58,000 nt of DNA from Adiantum capillus-veneris. Its lineage: Eukaryota > Streptophyta > Polypodiopsida > Polypodiales > Pteridaceae. A model generated the notes under the pieces. It was not told where the DNA came from and did no database searches. It saw nothing but the letters and a program-made list of their open reading frames with translations. The stretch covers positions 127,244,817 through 127,302,816 of the forward strand of contig CM043958.1 in NCBI GenBank assembly GCA_014529385.2. The letters run 5' to 3'. The stretch's first letter is position 1. Every line of letters starts with the position of its first letter. Positions 11,740-24,109 of this stretch are shown in pieces. A program made the position numbers and the translations under genes.

Positions 11740-11956
11740 GAAGTTTTGGACAGATTCTCACAATAATCCCCACATTATGACTTACCTCAACATCATGAGC
11801 TTTTGTGAGGGAGGCACAACATACCTAGCTAGGTACGATTGGGGGCAAGGGATTGCCGGCCTGGTGGAGGGGTGCCCCCAATCGTACCTAGCCAGGTATG
11901 CGGAGCCTTTGAAGCAGAAGCTCATGATGTTATGCATTGTATGAAAAACATTGAAA

Positions 11957-11958
<2 letters not shown>
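11740..11958. mobile_element. Foldback/MITE-like hairpin element, copy 3
   Basis: Core 11789-11930, same orientation as copy 1, with the same left flank (AGAAGTTTTGGACAGATTCTCACAATAAT) and right flank (GCATTGTATGAAAAACATTG). The hairpin centre is shortened to TTGCCGGCCTGGTGGAGGG. It ends directly against a long (TC)n(AC)n microsatellite. Confidence 0.75.

Positions 11959-11959
<1 letters not shown>

Positions 11960-12032
<73 letters not shown>
11960..12032. repeat. (TC)n(AC)n compound microsatellite
   Basis: About 35 bases of TC followed by about 38 bases of AC. Open frames on both strands here are repeat artefacts. Confidence 0.97.
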
Positions 12033-12035
<3 letters not shown>

Positions 12036-12079
12036 GCATACACAAACAAACACGTGCATCAATGACTTCTAATCTCATA

Positions 12080-13790
12080 ATCGTGGTTCATGGCCATGGG
12101 ACCTTGTCAAGACTTAACATAATTAGGTTGAATAGTAATATGGAAGATATGGGGATGGGGGGGAGGTAACCCATTATGAATAATTTCATGCTAAGATCTT
12201 TCTTCTCCCTCACTGTGAGCGAACATGACAGACCGCATGTGGAACGTGGTGATGATGATAAGCAACCAGGCCTACCTTATAAAACTGAAGAGGTGAGCCC
12301 CTTTTGCAACTCACTCAATCCTTTATGCACACTTGCTGGTATTTGCCTGTTTATTCACTAGCATACATACAAAGGTTTTTTGAAAACACTTTTTATGTAC
12401 TATTCGTGTACTAGCAACCCTTGAAGTGTATCTTGTTCTCAAAAGTATTGGGGTTCTACTACTGATTTCCCTTGTTCAAGGACTTGTAGGATCACATGAT
12501 CTGGATATTGGTATAATTCTTGTCCAATAACATTTTCAGATTCCCCTTTGCTTGAAGGAGACCCGCATTGAAACTATGTACATGTTTTTTATCCCTCTAT
12601 ACGGACGTATGTAGTGGACTTTTGTTCGAGCATCTTTGTTTTTTCAAACATATGGGCATGGCCCATGGTCATGATAGAATGGAAGAAGTTGATGGTGGAT
12701 GCCTCTGACAATACCTTGTCTTCTTTTGGCCACTATCAAAGCATAACTAAAAGTTTAATACTTTGGTTTTTGTACTAACGTTATGTTGTAGGTCTTGCCA
12801 TTTAAGGCGTAGAACTAAAACTAATGCTATCTTGGTGGTGTTGGAGTACCTCGCGATGTGTGGCACTAAATAGTGGCTTTCTTTCTTTCTTTAGAGGCAT
12901 ACTGCTATCTCATGGCTCTTTAGAGGCATACTGCTTTCTTTCTTTAGAGGCATACTACTATCTCATGGCTCTTGGGCACTAATCTCTTTTTGCAAGTGGT
13001 CACATGGGAATGGCTTGAGTAGTGGTGATCGTATAAAGGGCACTACTATGGTCCTCATGTCGGAAGGACAATTGTTTGCAATGAAAAGCAAGTAGCTTTT
13101 TGTTTAACAGAGATATTTGGATGTGTTTCAAACTAAATATTTCTTGTATGGCTAGGCTATAACAAATAAGTCGCTGAAATTAGATTAAAAACTAAGTGCA
13201 TCAATGAGCCCTTGAATGGACTAACTTGAACGCGTGGTGTTTCTAGATTACCTTTGTTTAGGACTCTACTAGGAAAGAATGATGAGGATACTGTTATCTT
13301 GGAATTTTGTTCAATGATTAAAGCTAGAGTAATTTTACTCTAGAAATTGTGTTAAGGTTTTTTCCTTTGTGAAGTATATAAATGAATTCAAAAAAGAATA
13401 GGAAGCAATCTTAAAAGTATCTTACTACGAGTTTGGCTTTTAACTCAATTTTTGAAATAGTTTAACTCTGAGGATGTGGGCGACATCAATAACAAGCAGA
13501 GAGTCTATTGAGGCTTATAAAACACGTGAAAAGTTGAGAGAGACCCCTAACCCCTATGTGAAAAATATACAATCTACACTTTTATATAATTTCAATATAC
13601 ATCAGAGTTGCAGAAGCGCTTGCATAGGAGGAGTTTTCAACGCCCGACCTAACATGGAGTTTAGGCCATGAGCCGGACTGCATCCAAAGGCACCTAGCAA
13701 GATTAATGCTACCTCTGAATGGGTGATATGAATGAAAGTGTACTAAAAAAAAAAAACACGGTGTAGGGTGAATATAAGTGTACACTGCAT
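12080..13790. other. Noncoding stretch, no gene seen
   Basis: No ORF with protein-like composition on either strand. The only structure is a short imperfect tandem repeat at 12880-12975, built from TTTCTTTAGAGGCATACT and CTATCTCATGGCTCTT units. Confidence 0.6.

Positions 13791-13792
<2 letters not shown>

Positions 13793-13831
<39 letters not shown>
13793..13831. repeat. (GA)n microsatellite
   Basis: About 38 bases of GA repeat. Confidence 0.95.
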
Positions 13832-13833
<2 letters not shown>

Positions 13834-13834
13834 T

Positions 13835-16800
13835 GGAGGGTGAAATAGAGTGCGCAGAGACATGAAATGACAAAAAAGAATATTTAAATGTCTCATCTAA
13901 ATGAAATAGGCAACCATGAATTAATGCAATAACAAAATCTGGGTATACACCATAACGTCAAAAATATAAATGACTAGCAGAGCACCGGACCCTGTGTAGG
14001 GATGAACCGGTCCACCCATCCACTACTGCTCTACTACTGACATAGAGAATTTCACTTTGCAGGGAGCGATCTAGAATACCTCCAACCTACCTGAGTTACA
14101 CATAAACTGAGGTCATTTCGCTTCCCTCCATGAACTCGAGCTCTGAAGAAAGGATCCCAAATAATAGCAGGTGGTTGGAAATCAACACCAACCATTTCAG
14201 TTTAGGCGTCAAGCCTCTTCCATGCCCAACATCGAGTGTTTAGGCAAAGCCAAGGCAAGATCCCAGACGCGCTAGCTGTGTATATCATTCAACCTCCGAC
14301 GCACGAACCGTGTAAATGAGCCTAACAAAGAATAACACCTTAGCAACACCCCCGATCCAGCAAAGCCCCAAGTCATCGACCTTTTTGTTTAAGGTTAAAC
14401 AATGTAGGTGATCCTAGTCTGGTAGGGACGCAACCATGATAAACATAACACATGAGTCTAACCACAATAGCATCTTTCATATGTACATATAATCTTTTCC
14501 TATCAGTTAGATTGTACAGGGTCTCTACCTTTTACACATCCACTATAAACCATCAAAACCACTTCACGATCCAATCCAAAATCATAAATCATTATACAAT
14601 CCCATCACATGGAGAAGCACTCCACCCAATTCACTGTGATGCACATCCAATTCTACTAAACCACTTTAGCACATAACATGGCTACAAAAATTTGACAGCA
14701 TTTCGACAGTATAACCATATTGCTGAAAAGAGATCCAAAAGTCACACTGGCTTCCACAATCAAAATCTCAACCGTAATCCATGAGGGATCTCAATCCTTG
14801 ACCATAAACCATATTCCATAGTGGACAAACTCCCACACTTGGAGTTTGACATATTCATTGCAATCAAATTAAGCCCACACACATGGCCCTTAAGACATGA
14901 ACTTTTCATGTGTGAAAGAAGTCTACCAGCGAGACCAACACGACTTCAAAATCTAATTTTGACAATGTCTAACCATGCATAAGTGTTGCACTATGACCAC
15001 ACCTCACGCCCCCAACACGTAGAACTAGTTTTGACCTTGAAAGGGTGGAAAGCAATATACACATGTACATGAGGTGTCCATATTCATCCATGAGGTTCCA
15101 TGCATCGCATGAAATCATCCCATCAACTTAATCATGATGCAAAATAGTTCCGTCACTTTGATCAACCATATACCATAACTTCACATTTTTGGGTACATGC
15201 ATAATACACAAATGAAAGTATTTGACCTCTAATCAATGCATCAAACTCAAACTTATAACATTTATTAATACCTTATCGCATCACTATGCCCATACGAAAC
15301 TCATGAAACAAATTGTAGCACAAAAAGAAAGCCACCTTATTCATATTTGCCCATACGGTTCAAGATGAGTAACCATATACCCCCTTATTCATATTTGTCC
15401 ATACGGTTCAAGATGACTAACCATATACCCCCTTACAAGTTTATGAACATCAACCACTTGAAATCAACTCACCAAAACAACCCATAAAACATATGTGAAC
15501 CACTCATCCAACTCATGACGTCGTATGGTACTCCCCCTTAGTAGCACCCATACACGCGTAGGTAATCTTGTACAAAGAATTATTAATAACTCGCACTCAC
15601 AAAGTGATCTCAGAGATCTAAATACATTTATCAACAAGTTTAATCAAGGTTTTGATTTGGTTAATTGAGTTTTCTCATCCGATAAATCTATATGGTGGTT
15701 CTTCGAGAAGTTTGGAAGTGCACTGGGCAGCAAGCTGTATTTTGATCCTAACTCTTTGCTCATGCGGAGTTTTCACATGACACTCAAGAGAGAAAATGTT
15801 TTATATGATGTGTTTAATCTCTTGTTTAAAGTGTTCGACTTGATTCATAGCGATTTGAAAGATATGACCAAAACAATGTTCCTACCGTCTACATGAAGTG
15901 AAATGAAAAGCACGTTTATGTGCATACGTGACCATAAACACACCGTGTGCATAAATCAGCGTGCTAAACATGATGAAACAAGCATGGAGCATCCTCATAC
16001 ACATTCGACAAGTCGATCCATGATCTTATATACGAAAAAGCAACCACTGAGATGGTAGTTACTGCGAAAATGGAGTAGAGAGAGGAAGAGATGATGATTA
16101 TGGACTTTGGAAATTCTTACCGTGCTTTAGAATTGATTACCGGATGTCGAAAGGCTTCTTGATTTTTCGGAAGAGAGAGGTGATAAGAGCTACGAAGAGA
16201 TTTACGCTATGATGTTGTTAAAGAACGCCCACAACGTGAAAGGAGAAGAGAAGATATGAAGCAAGTAGAGACAGAATGTTCTTCTTCTTCTTCCCGCGAA
16301 CGAGAGAGAAGATCTTATGGAGATGGTGATTGAGAACTTGCACCACTCCTATTATCGTGCAGTATTAGTCGTAACTATCAGCACTAAAAACTGAGCTCTC
16401 TATGCCAATTTATAGATGCTCTGCCTGGCTGGATTATTGCCCAAGTTGAGACAGGGCGCCCCCTCTTCTTCCAGGATTAGCTACAAGCTTTTGGGAAAAA
16501 ACTCCAGTCTTTTCTAAAAACATGGCTTTGCTTTTGGAGGTCAACTCTCTCCACTTCCCTTCAATTTTTGCAATAAAAATTCATTAATTGGATAGTATTC
16601 CGACAACTAATGTGATCAAGACTAAACTATGCTGCACCACGATGCTTCGACATAATTATGACTTTTTCGTACTATCCTTATGTATTTATAATACCGTTTT
16701 TAATAAAATTCTTTTAAAATTCCTCTTGAATCATATTTCTTCATCGGATGGTCGTTTTTATATCGACAGTAAATAAAAAGAATAATTTTATATTTAGGTA

Positions 16801-17325
16801 AAAAGCATGTTGCTTTTCAAAAATGCCAAAAAACACAAAAAGCTAAAAAACAACGTAAAACGCAAAAAATAAATAAATCTCAAATTGAAGCACGAGTACC
16901 TTTTGTCCATTGGAATAAGAAAGCGAGTTTGCTTTTCAGTAAAAAGCACTAAAAATCATGAAAAGCTAAAAAGTGTGAAAAGCATCCAAAAAACATATTT
17001 TTACAAAATTAAACCATAGCTTCCTTGGAACTTGTAGATTTAGGAATCGGCCCTCCTTTTTGCCAAAAAGTAACGAAAAATATAAAAAAAGCTATCAAAA
17101 AACCGGATTTTTCCAAAATTGAACCAAATGTCCATTTAATCGGCCGAAACATGAAAACGACCTTGCTTTTTACTTTAAAAACTTACAACATTGCCAAACA
17201 AGCATTCCAAACTAAGATTTCACGAAGCGGATATTGGAATCTATTTTGCTTATTTTTTAAAGAAACCCAAAAATCGAAGATCTTGCAAAAGACTAATGAA
17301 TAGCTGTCTTTTATTGTATAGATAC
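13835..17325. other. Noncoding repeat-like stretch
   Basis: No coding region recognised. A 48-base tandem duplication occupies 15337-15432 (TTATTCATATTTGCCCATACGG units, differing at a few bases). From about 16780 to 17290 the sequence is A-rich with a loosely recurring pattern (AAAAAGC, TGCCAAAAA, AAAGCTAAAAA), which suggests an old degenerate repeat. Parts of 14.0-15.6 kb read like the body of an old repeat, but nothing could be assigned. Confidence 0.5.
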
Positions 17326-17329
<4 letters not shown>

Positions 17330-17361
<32 letters not shown>

Positions 17362-17389
17362 TGTGTGTGTGCGCGCGCGTCCGCGCGCT
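17330..17389. repeat. (TC)n(GT)n(GC)n microsatellite
   Basis: A TC run, then GTGTGT, then alternating GCGCGCG. The alternating purine-pyrimidine end could adopt Z-DNA. Confidence 0.95.
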
Positions 17390-17536
17390 AATAAGAAGAG
17401 GAAAATGGTATAACCTTTCTATCATTGGTTATGCCATTTCCCTCTTGAATAACAGGTCTTGAGTTCAAATCTCCTCGTCGGGTAGATCTTTAAGGTCTCT
17501 TGGGATAGTTTCCTACGACGTTAAAATTCTCTTCTT

Positions 17537-17550
17537 CCCCCCCCCCCCCC

Positions 17551-17582
<32 letters not shown>
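17537..17582. repeat. Poly-C followed by (TC)n
   Basis: About 16 C residues followed by about 30 bases of CT. Confidence 0.95.
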
Positions 17583-17583
<1 letters not shown>

Positions 17584-17589
17584 GCTTGG

Positions 17590-18755
17590 TGTTGTTCAAA
17601 AGAAGATCGAAGATCTTCAATCATATATAAAACTCTTTTTTTATTATCAAAGTTTGATTTAACCCTCTTATACTAGATTTGAATTTTTTTTGGTATTATA
17701 GTGCACAAATCCTGTAATTCTAGTGCAGAACTTTACTGTTGTTTGTCAGTTGTCATTTGTAACACATTTTATGTTGTGATGTGGGTATTTTAGTTTATTA
17801 AACAGGGACACACACAGTATACACACGGTGTTCTGCCTTGTTAGACACCATGAAACTTACTTAGGCTTTTTTGTTTTTGGATGCTCCTCTTAGTCATTAC
17901 CCTTTTGAATGGTCTTGGCCTTAATCCTAGATGACTAGAGGATCCTCAAAAACAGGGTCCCCTCTCACAATCCTTATATCCCTTTGTGGATTGACCGGTT
18001 TTTAGAAGATGGGACTACCATTTGTATTGCTCTTAATTTTCACCTTTGATTTGCGTGTGATTGGCTACTTCAAGGAAACTCCTTGCATGAAAGTGATTTA
18101 TAACCCTGTTAAAAGTATTGAGGTTACTGAAAAACTGTAGCATGCTATGTTTCTAGAACTTTTGGCCCCATTTAAACATCTTATAGAAGTAGAGGCTTAC
18201 TTGTATAGGGCTGCCAAGCAACTGTCTCTTAGGTACTCAAGTCACGGCCTCGACTCTCACTACTATTATGGCGATCCTTATGATCCTGTGAACAATTGCG
18301 ATTACAACTACGTCCACCTCTTTGCCTAGATCTAAACAACGTCTTCCTAACAAGGTCAAGAATCATCGATTGCATAGATTCTCAGACACTTCCTACAAGG
18401 ACACATGCTCTGTAGAGAGGAACATCAATTAAATTTAGAATACATCGAGGAAGGTGCAAAATAATTGCCGACCCCATTCAAGGTGAGAAGCTACACATTC
18501 TCAAGACTTCAATAGGTGCCTCTTTGACTACTACAAGGACTTTTCCTATTCCAACTTCTAAGATTAAACGTTCTTCAAAAAGTAATGGTAGAACCCCTTG
18601 GTTTTACACCTTGTGGTTGAATTTTCACAAATTTAGTGACCCGAACCTTAAACTACCTTGAGAGCTTAAGTTTGAAATGCCTTCTACACAATTACAAGTC
18701 CATCCTTTGTGGCAAGTTCCATTTCTATAATATCCTTTGCAAGTTGCAACATAGT
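17590..18755. other. Stretch without a recognised gene
   Basis: Only short frames. One at 18147-18329 (+) has protein-like composition (AAKQLSLRYSSHGLDSHYYYG), but it is 60 residues with no recognised family and no supporting start context. Confidence 0.4.
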
Positions 18756-19205
18756 CCTCTGAGGACTTTTCCACATCCATAATCATTTTCTCAGCTAGGG
18801 TAAATGGACCAGTTAGGGGACATGCCCCTTTTCAAAGCCTGTCCTTACCCCAATAAAAAGGGTATCGTTGCCCCAATAGACGTATGAGAAAGTGGTCATC
18901 TCATAGGCTCACGGAGCGCTCACGCCCGTTAGATCACGAGATCAAGCACTTGCGTGGAATTGTACTTCTATTACCCCGGAGTGTGTCCGCTTTTAGGCTC
19001 TCTGTTTTGTTGAACTAAATATCGAAATCATGCTGCGCAACTGACGGGATCTCGATCGAAAGATGACGCAGTTCTTCTGCATGATGCCGACCTCCTGAGC
19101 TCCCATATGAGCTACTCCATGACAGAGCACAGTCTCTGCGTGAGCGAGCTCGATCTCAATGTCCTTAATTTGGGACATTTACCCTACAAAAATTGGCATC
19201 CACTT
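18756..19205 (-). repeat. Dispersed repeat R1, copy 1
   Basis: About 450 bases, roughly 90 percent identical by eye to 22948-23412 in the same orientation. On the minus strand both copies encode a related peptide (MSQI at the start, GVAHMGAQEVGIMQK in the middle, IFSSTKQRA at the end), 61 and 64 residues long. Further along the minus strand both keep the phrase LAEKMIMDVEKSSE. The conserved reading suggests R1 derives from a coding part of a mobile element; the family is not recognised. Confidence 0.75.
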
Positions 19206-19209
19206 TTTG

Positions 19210-20830
19210 GCCTGTCCCAAAGGGGGAAGGCCTTAGTGATGGTTTCCCTTTTTCTTAATGAAAAAGAAAAAGTTATTTTAAAATTAGATTTTGCATTTTT
19301 TTAAATCATTTAATTTTTGATTGGTGCATGAAAGTAGTGCTCATGTACATCATCTTTTGAAAGGGATAGGAATCCTTGGGAAAAGCACGGAAGAGATTTC
19401 TATTGTGAACGAGAATCGAGATCTTAAACGTATACATCAAAAGATGCACCCTCCATGATCATTAATGATCCCCCAATTTACAAGGCAACAGGTCTTGTGT
19501 TCACCTCACCACTTGCAGGATTGTCCCCTTGTGTTCCCTAGTGCCAAAACCAACAACACCTGCAGCTTCGGCACCATCCAAGCCACCCAACCTTGCATGT
19601 ATTGTTTCTTGGTTTGCTGAGCCCAGGCTAGGATAAAAATGATGGGAACGGTGGAGCTGAAATGCATGACGACAAACATGGAAAACTGGGGTGTGATTGA
19701 AAACACACCCTACATTAGCTGGTGGGTGTGCCGTATCGGAGAGAGCGGAGAAGGGGATGGTGAGGCTTCATGCTTGATGCAAGTCTAATGGTGGGGCAGG
19801 AGCGCCTAAGGGGCCAGACTCATAGCCCATAATATTGTGGGCAAGGAAGATGGACGTCGTGGCTATGACAGAGATGGTGGTGGCCGATGGGGTGCATGGC
19901 AATGTGAACTACCTTTTCTGCAGGTTGCCAACGAGGTGGAATGGATTCGGGTGGAGGAAATTATTGAGGGGCTAAGGCACGTGCAAGGTTGGCCTAGTCC
20001 AATATAGCACAGTATGGGTTAAGGTGCAAGGGCATTTGTGGAGCTGAAATGATCGTGCAGAACAGGTGTTCAAAATATGGAGTAGATGGGTTGATATTGG
20101 AACAAAGAGCATTGGCAAGTTGTGGTCCGCATGGGCTACAGAAAAAATAGTGAGACATTCACAACAATAGGTCGACATGGCAGGCCGGTGGTCTAATGGT
20201 GCTACGCAGAAGATGGGAGCCGTTACTTCCTGTGGCTAAATGCGCAGACGTTTGGTAGGCCAAAGGTGAGGCATGACCGAATTGCAATAGGGAGGGCAAG
20301 CTCTAATACGGCCATGGGTGGTGTAAGATAGCTGTAGCTGGAGGCAGTAGCGAACGAAGGGTCATGGCATGCCATACAAAAGGTTGGACAACATATCTGG
20401 CGGTTGGCTGCATGTTGGCTGCATGTATATAGTAGCCGAGGGCATGGTCACACAAGGCCAAAGTCCGTCAATAACCTCTGGGATGTCTTTTGCTCACCTA
20501 TCATTTCATGCTCGACTCAACAGGCCGCTCCGTCCGACGCTCTACTCGAAGCAAAGCCAACTCCCGAGCTCTACAGCCCCACCTCTGTGCATTTGTAGTT
20601 CATCTTTGTTATCCATGCGCCTTCCCTATCACATCGCTCATGTGAACACCTACAGCTGGAGAGCCCTCTTCGTCCTTGTCCCACTGCTACTCCGCTTGGA
20701 TCGCCCCTAGCTCCTGTTCCATCATCTGCGTCATATTCCCTACCAACTGTCCTAGCCAGATCTGCCCACCGCCATCACCATCCACCTTGTGTTGTCCATC
20801 ACCATGCATGATGCCAGGCGAGCTATGGAG
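19210..20830. other. Stretch without a recognised gene
   Basis: Moderately GC-rich, with short frames on both strands (for example 19506-19706 minus and 20369-20710 plus). None has motifs or consistent support, and I see no known element in it. Confidence 0.4.
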
Positions 20831-20834
20831 GCCC

Positions 20835-20836
<2 letters not shown>

Positions 20837-20909
<73 letters not shown>
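20837..20909. repeat. (GA)n microsatellite
   Basis: About 73 uninterrupted bases of GA, followed by a further 150 bases of purine-rich sequence. Several long frames on both strands span it and are artefacts. Confidence 0.97.
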
Positions 20910-20911
<2 letters not shown>

Positions 20912-21065
20912 AAGAGAATTGTGCCTTCTTTTGTGTGTGTGAGAGAGGGATGCAAAGAAAGAGAAACAAGAAAAGGAAAGGAGGAGAGAGAGGGACACAG
21001 AGACTCAAGGAAGAGAGAGAAGAGAGAACAAGTAGAATGTGGGAATGGTAGCAAGAGGGGGGAGT

Positions 21066-21440
21066 AGCCTCAGCACTAAAGGGCACAGGAGCAAAGAGAT
21101 GGGATCTACGGCTGAGGGTGCACGCACGAATCTCAAGGAGATTTGAGGGCTCAAAAAAATGGGGCGTGGGGTGCTGCTCGCACGATCCGAACCCGGGTGG
21201 GCGCTGGGCAAGGCGCATGGCTTATCCAACCCCCCATGCGCATATGTTGACCATGGTGGGCAACAAACACATGATAAGTCAACGTGGACAGGTGTGCCCA
21301 TGTCCAAGTTTACTTTTCGACGTCCTAGTTTACTTTTGGTGCATCCTACGGCCTTGCGCGCCTCTGCTTTTGTGCCCGAGCTTCTTAGCCGTAGATCCCA
21401 CCTCTGGGGCTTTATTTAATGCCCCGGGCCCTTTAGTGCT
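21066..21440. repeat. Inverted-repeat element (foldback-like)
   Basis: Left CCTCAGCACTAAAGGGC (21068-21084) pairs with GCCCTTTAGTGCTGAGG (about 21427-21443), and GATGGGATCTACGGCTGAGG pairs with CTTAGCCGTAGATCCCACCTC further in. Arms are about 55 bases, imperfect, around an approximately 260-base centre. Looks like a MITE or foldback; no target duplication was identified. Confidence 0.6.
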
Positions 21441-21545
21441 GAGGGGGGAGTAGGAGTAAAGGGATATTCAATGGTAAAAGGCTTAGGTTTGCAAAATTTG
21501 GAAACGATTCCAAAGACTCCAAATATTTATTTTTGGAAAAAGTAT

Positions 21546-21990
21546 CAAAATACCCCTCTAATTTGTGGAAATTCCCAAAATACCCCTCAATTTTTTAAAA
21601 ATTCCCAAAATATCCCCAATATTTTGTCAAATTTTCCAAAATTTCCAAAATACCTCTAGTTGTGAGAATAAATTTATCCAAAGATAAAATTTTTTGTTGC
21701 TTTTCATAAGATTATTCATCAATACAATACGCTAAAACTATAATTTGAGCTGGTTATGTAGACTTTGGAAATGAATCGCTTCATTGTTTTTAGACATAAT
21801 TGCCTTTTTTGCGAGGTAATTTGTGACAAATTACATGCTAAGCACTCAAAAACGGATCTCAATTGTCAAAAAGAGTAAAGTTTAGAAATTCTTGAACAAT
21901 CCAACCCAAAAATAGATATAAGGGTATGTTGGGAATTTGTGAAATTTGAGAGGTATTTTGGGAATTTCCACAAATTAGAGGGGTATTTTG
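21546..21990. repeat. Inverted repeat, arms about 48 bp
   Basis: CAAAATACCCCTCTAATTTG at 21546 pairs with CAAATTAGAGGGGTATTTTG ending at 21990. The pairing continues through AATTCCCAAAATACCCCTC. The loop of about 350 bases is AT-rich. Outside the left arm, variants of the same motif (AAAATACCCCTCAA, AAAATATCCCC, AAAATACCTCTAG) recur in tandem. Confidence 0.7.
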
Positions 21991-22083
21991 GTAATTTTCC
22001 CTTTATTTCATTCAAATTTTGGCACAATGGTGGTCTTTCCATGCTATCTTCTCAAGAGGGCAGGCCTCGTGATTTTATCACTT

Positions 22084-22220
22084 GTTTTGTTCCACTTCAC
22101 GTGCCACCCCATTGTCGTCTTCTTTTCCAGCCTCATTGTCATTAGTCCAAACTCTGCACTTCAATATAATTAATAGTATGTATATCTCCTTTGATGCCTC
22201 CAAAACTAGAAAAAGTGAAA
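22084..22220. repeat. Dispersed repeat R2, copy 1
   Basis: About 137 bases (GTTCCACTTCACGTG to AAACTAGAAAAAGTGAAA) repeated almost identically at 23413-23551 in the same orientation. The second copy directly abuts R1 copy 2. The 1.2 kb between the two R2 copies holds the zinc-motif ORF and R1. Confidence 0.85.
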
Positions 22221-22613
22221 AAGGAGGAGAGAATGTTGGCTCTCGCGAGAGTAGGTGGGCTCAAACTGGCGGATAGCTATATGCGCAGACACAGCATTTG
22301 CATGATGTGCTCCCACTTAGAGGGTCGTTCGCTTTCGCATTTGCTGATAAACTGTTCGACGGTTGATGAAGCCAGGGGGAGGTGGCTAAACCGATTCAAC
22401 TCCACCTTCAACGTAATCGACCCTTCGTTGGACCCTGGAGAAAGGACCGTTATCCTCCTTGGTGGGGAGGCACACGGGAAGCGGATACCCTTCTGGGTAC
22501 GTCGTGATCCACACTCGAGGGACCGAACCGCAGGGCACGTGACAGTGGCGAAGTTCCTCGGTGAAGTTGTACCCCGATGTTTGGGTGCTCTGCATAGGCG
22601 GATGGGGAGATAA
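22191..22613 (+). pseudogene. Possible C-terminal fragment of a non-LTR reverse transcriptase
   Basis: 140-residue open frame with protein-like composition. It has a Cys/His cluster CMMCSHLEGRSLSHLLINC (C-x2-C-x8-H-x4-C), the spacing of the zinc motif after the reverse transcriptase in many LINE proteins, and ends in LGALHRRMGR. No RT domain lies upstream. The first residues come from repeat R2, so the true start is unclear. Assignment rests on the cluster alone. Confidence 0.4.
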
Positions 22614-22947
22614 TGCTCCCCTTCCTATGCTGTTATTTTGAATCCGATCCTTTCCGAAGGAAATGACGTAATTCTCCCCAAGCGAAGCCAGATGAGCTAC
22701 AAGAGCACCCAAGTGCCATTCCCCCCCCGAGGGAGTCAACTTCACCTAAAGGGGTTGGGAGGTGCAAACGGGAGACATCACCAACCTCAGCGGACGCCAC
22801 CTGTGAATCGACGCCCTACCAAGCGGGTATGACATTTCCTAGGTGAAAATCATCGTGTTCCAAAGGCAGTTTAGTGAGGTGAGTGATAAGTTACTTGGAG
22901 GAGGCAACTCCAAAGGGAAGACCGAAGCAAGTCTCGCAGTACCTGGC

Positions 22948-23412
22948 CCTCCGAGGACTTTTCCACATCCATAATCATTTTCTCAGCTAGGGTAAAGGGG
23001 CCAGTTAGGACATGCCCCTTTTCAAGCCTGTACTTACCCCAATAAAAAGGGTATTGTTGCCCCAGTAGACGTACAAGCTGGTGTGAGAAAGTGGTCAACT
23101 CATTGGCTCACGGAGCGCTCACATCCGTTAGATCGTGAGATCAAGCCCTTGAGTGGAATTGTACTTCTATTGCCCCGGAGTGCCTCCACTTTTAGGCTCT
23201 CTGTTTTGTTGAACTAAATATCAAAATCATGTTGCGCAACTGACGGGTTCTCCATCGGAAGACGACACGCTTCTTCTGCATGATGCCGACCTCTTGAGCT
23301 CCCATATGAGCTACTCCATGCCTTGAATGACAGAGCACAACCTCTGCTTGAGCGAGCTCGATTTCAGTGTCCCTAATCTGAGACATTTACCCTACAACAA
23401 TTGGCATCCACT
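22948..23412 (-). repeat. Dispersed repeat R1, copy 2
   Basis: Second copy of R1. The minus strand keeps a 64-residue frame at 23192-23386 (start MSQIRDTEIELA) and a 75-residue one at 22871-23098 containing YRLEKGHVLTGPFTLAEK. It has a CATTCAAGG insertion relative to copy 1. Confidence 0.75.
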
Positions 23413-23551
23413 GTTTTTTTGTTCCACTTCACGTGACACCCCATTGTCGTCTTCTTTTCCAGCCTCATTGTCATTAGTCCAAACTTTGCACTTCAATATA
23501 ATCAATAGTATGTATATCTCCTTTGATGCCTCCAAAACTAGAAAAAGTGAA
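23413..23551. repeat. Dispersed repeat R2, copy 2
   Basis: Near-identical to 22084-22220. It is immediately followed by a 2 x 65-bp tandem duplication (23599-23726; CCTTGGACCATAATCTTTTG units). Confidence 0.85.
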
Positions 23552-24109
23552 ATAATTTTTTGTACCGCCAAATCAAGTCGTTGTGTCTCTCATTTCGTCC
23601 TTGGACCATAATCTTTTGACATCCTTTTTTCATCCAGGCTTTCCTTCAACATTTGTTCCTATTCCTTGGACCATAATCTTTTGACACCCTTTCATCCAGG
23701 CTTTACTTCAACATTTGTTCCTATTCCTCGTGATTACATGGTACATATTGTTTTCGATTCCCTTCCAAATTGAATTCCCTGTTTGAAGAATATTTGTATT
23801 CATTTGAGCTAATTCAATAGGTTTCTTCAATTTGAAAAGGGTTACACGATCTGTGCGTGTGCAAAGGGGAAGAGGAGAGATAGAGTTGGGAGAACCACAC
23901 TTAGGGAAGAAGTGTGTGTGCGTGTTCCTTTATTGTGTTCCTTTATTGATATATATGAGGAGTAATAGAGTTATTGTGTAGGGTAAAGGCATGGGCGGCC
24001 ACTATGGTCTTTATCCCAACAATCTCTCACTTGAAGTCCAATGTGGTCGTAAGTGGCTATGACTACAACTAGTATGTACAACCGTGAAGCTTCTTTCCTA
24101 GAGCCTGGC

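Noticed and set aside
20687-21218. Several 90-131 codon frames around the GA tract
   Set aside because: All consist mainly of Ser-Leu or Arg-Glu repeats from the (GA)n microsatellite.
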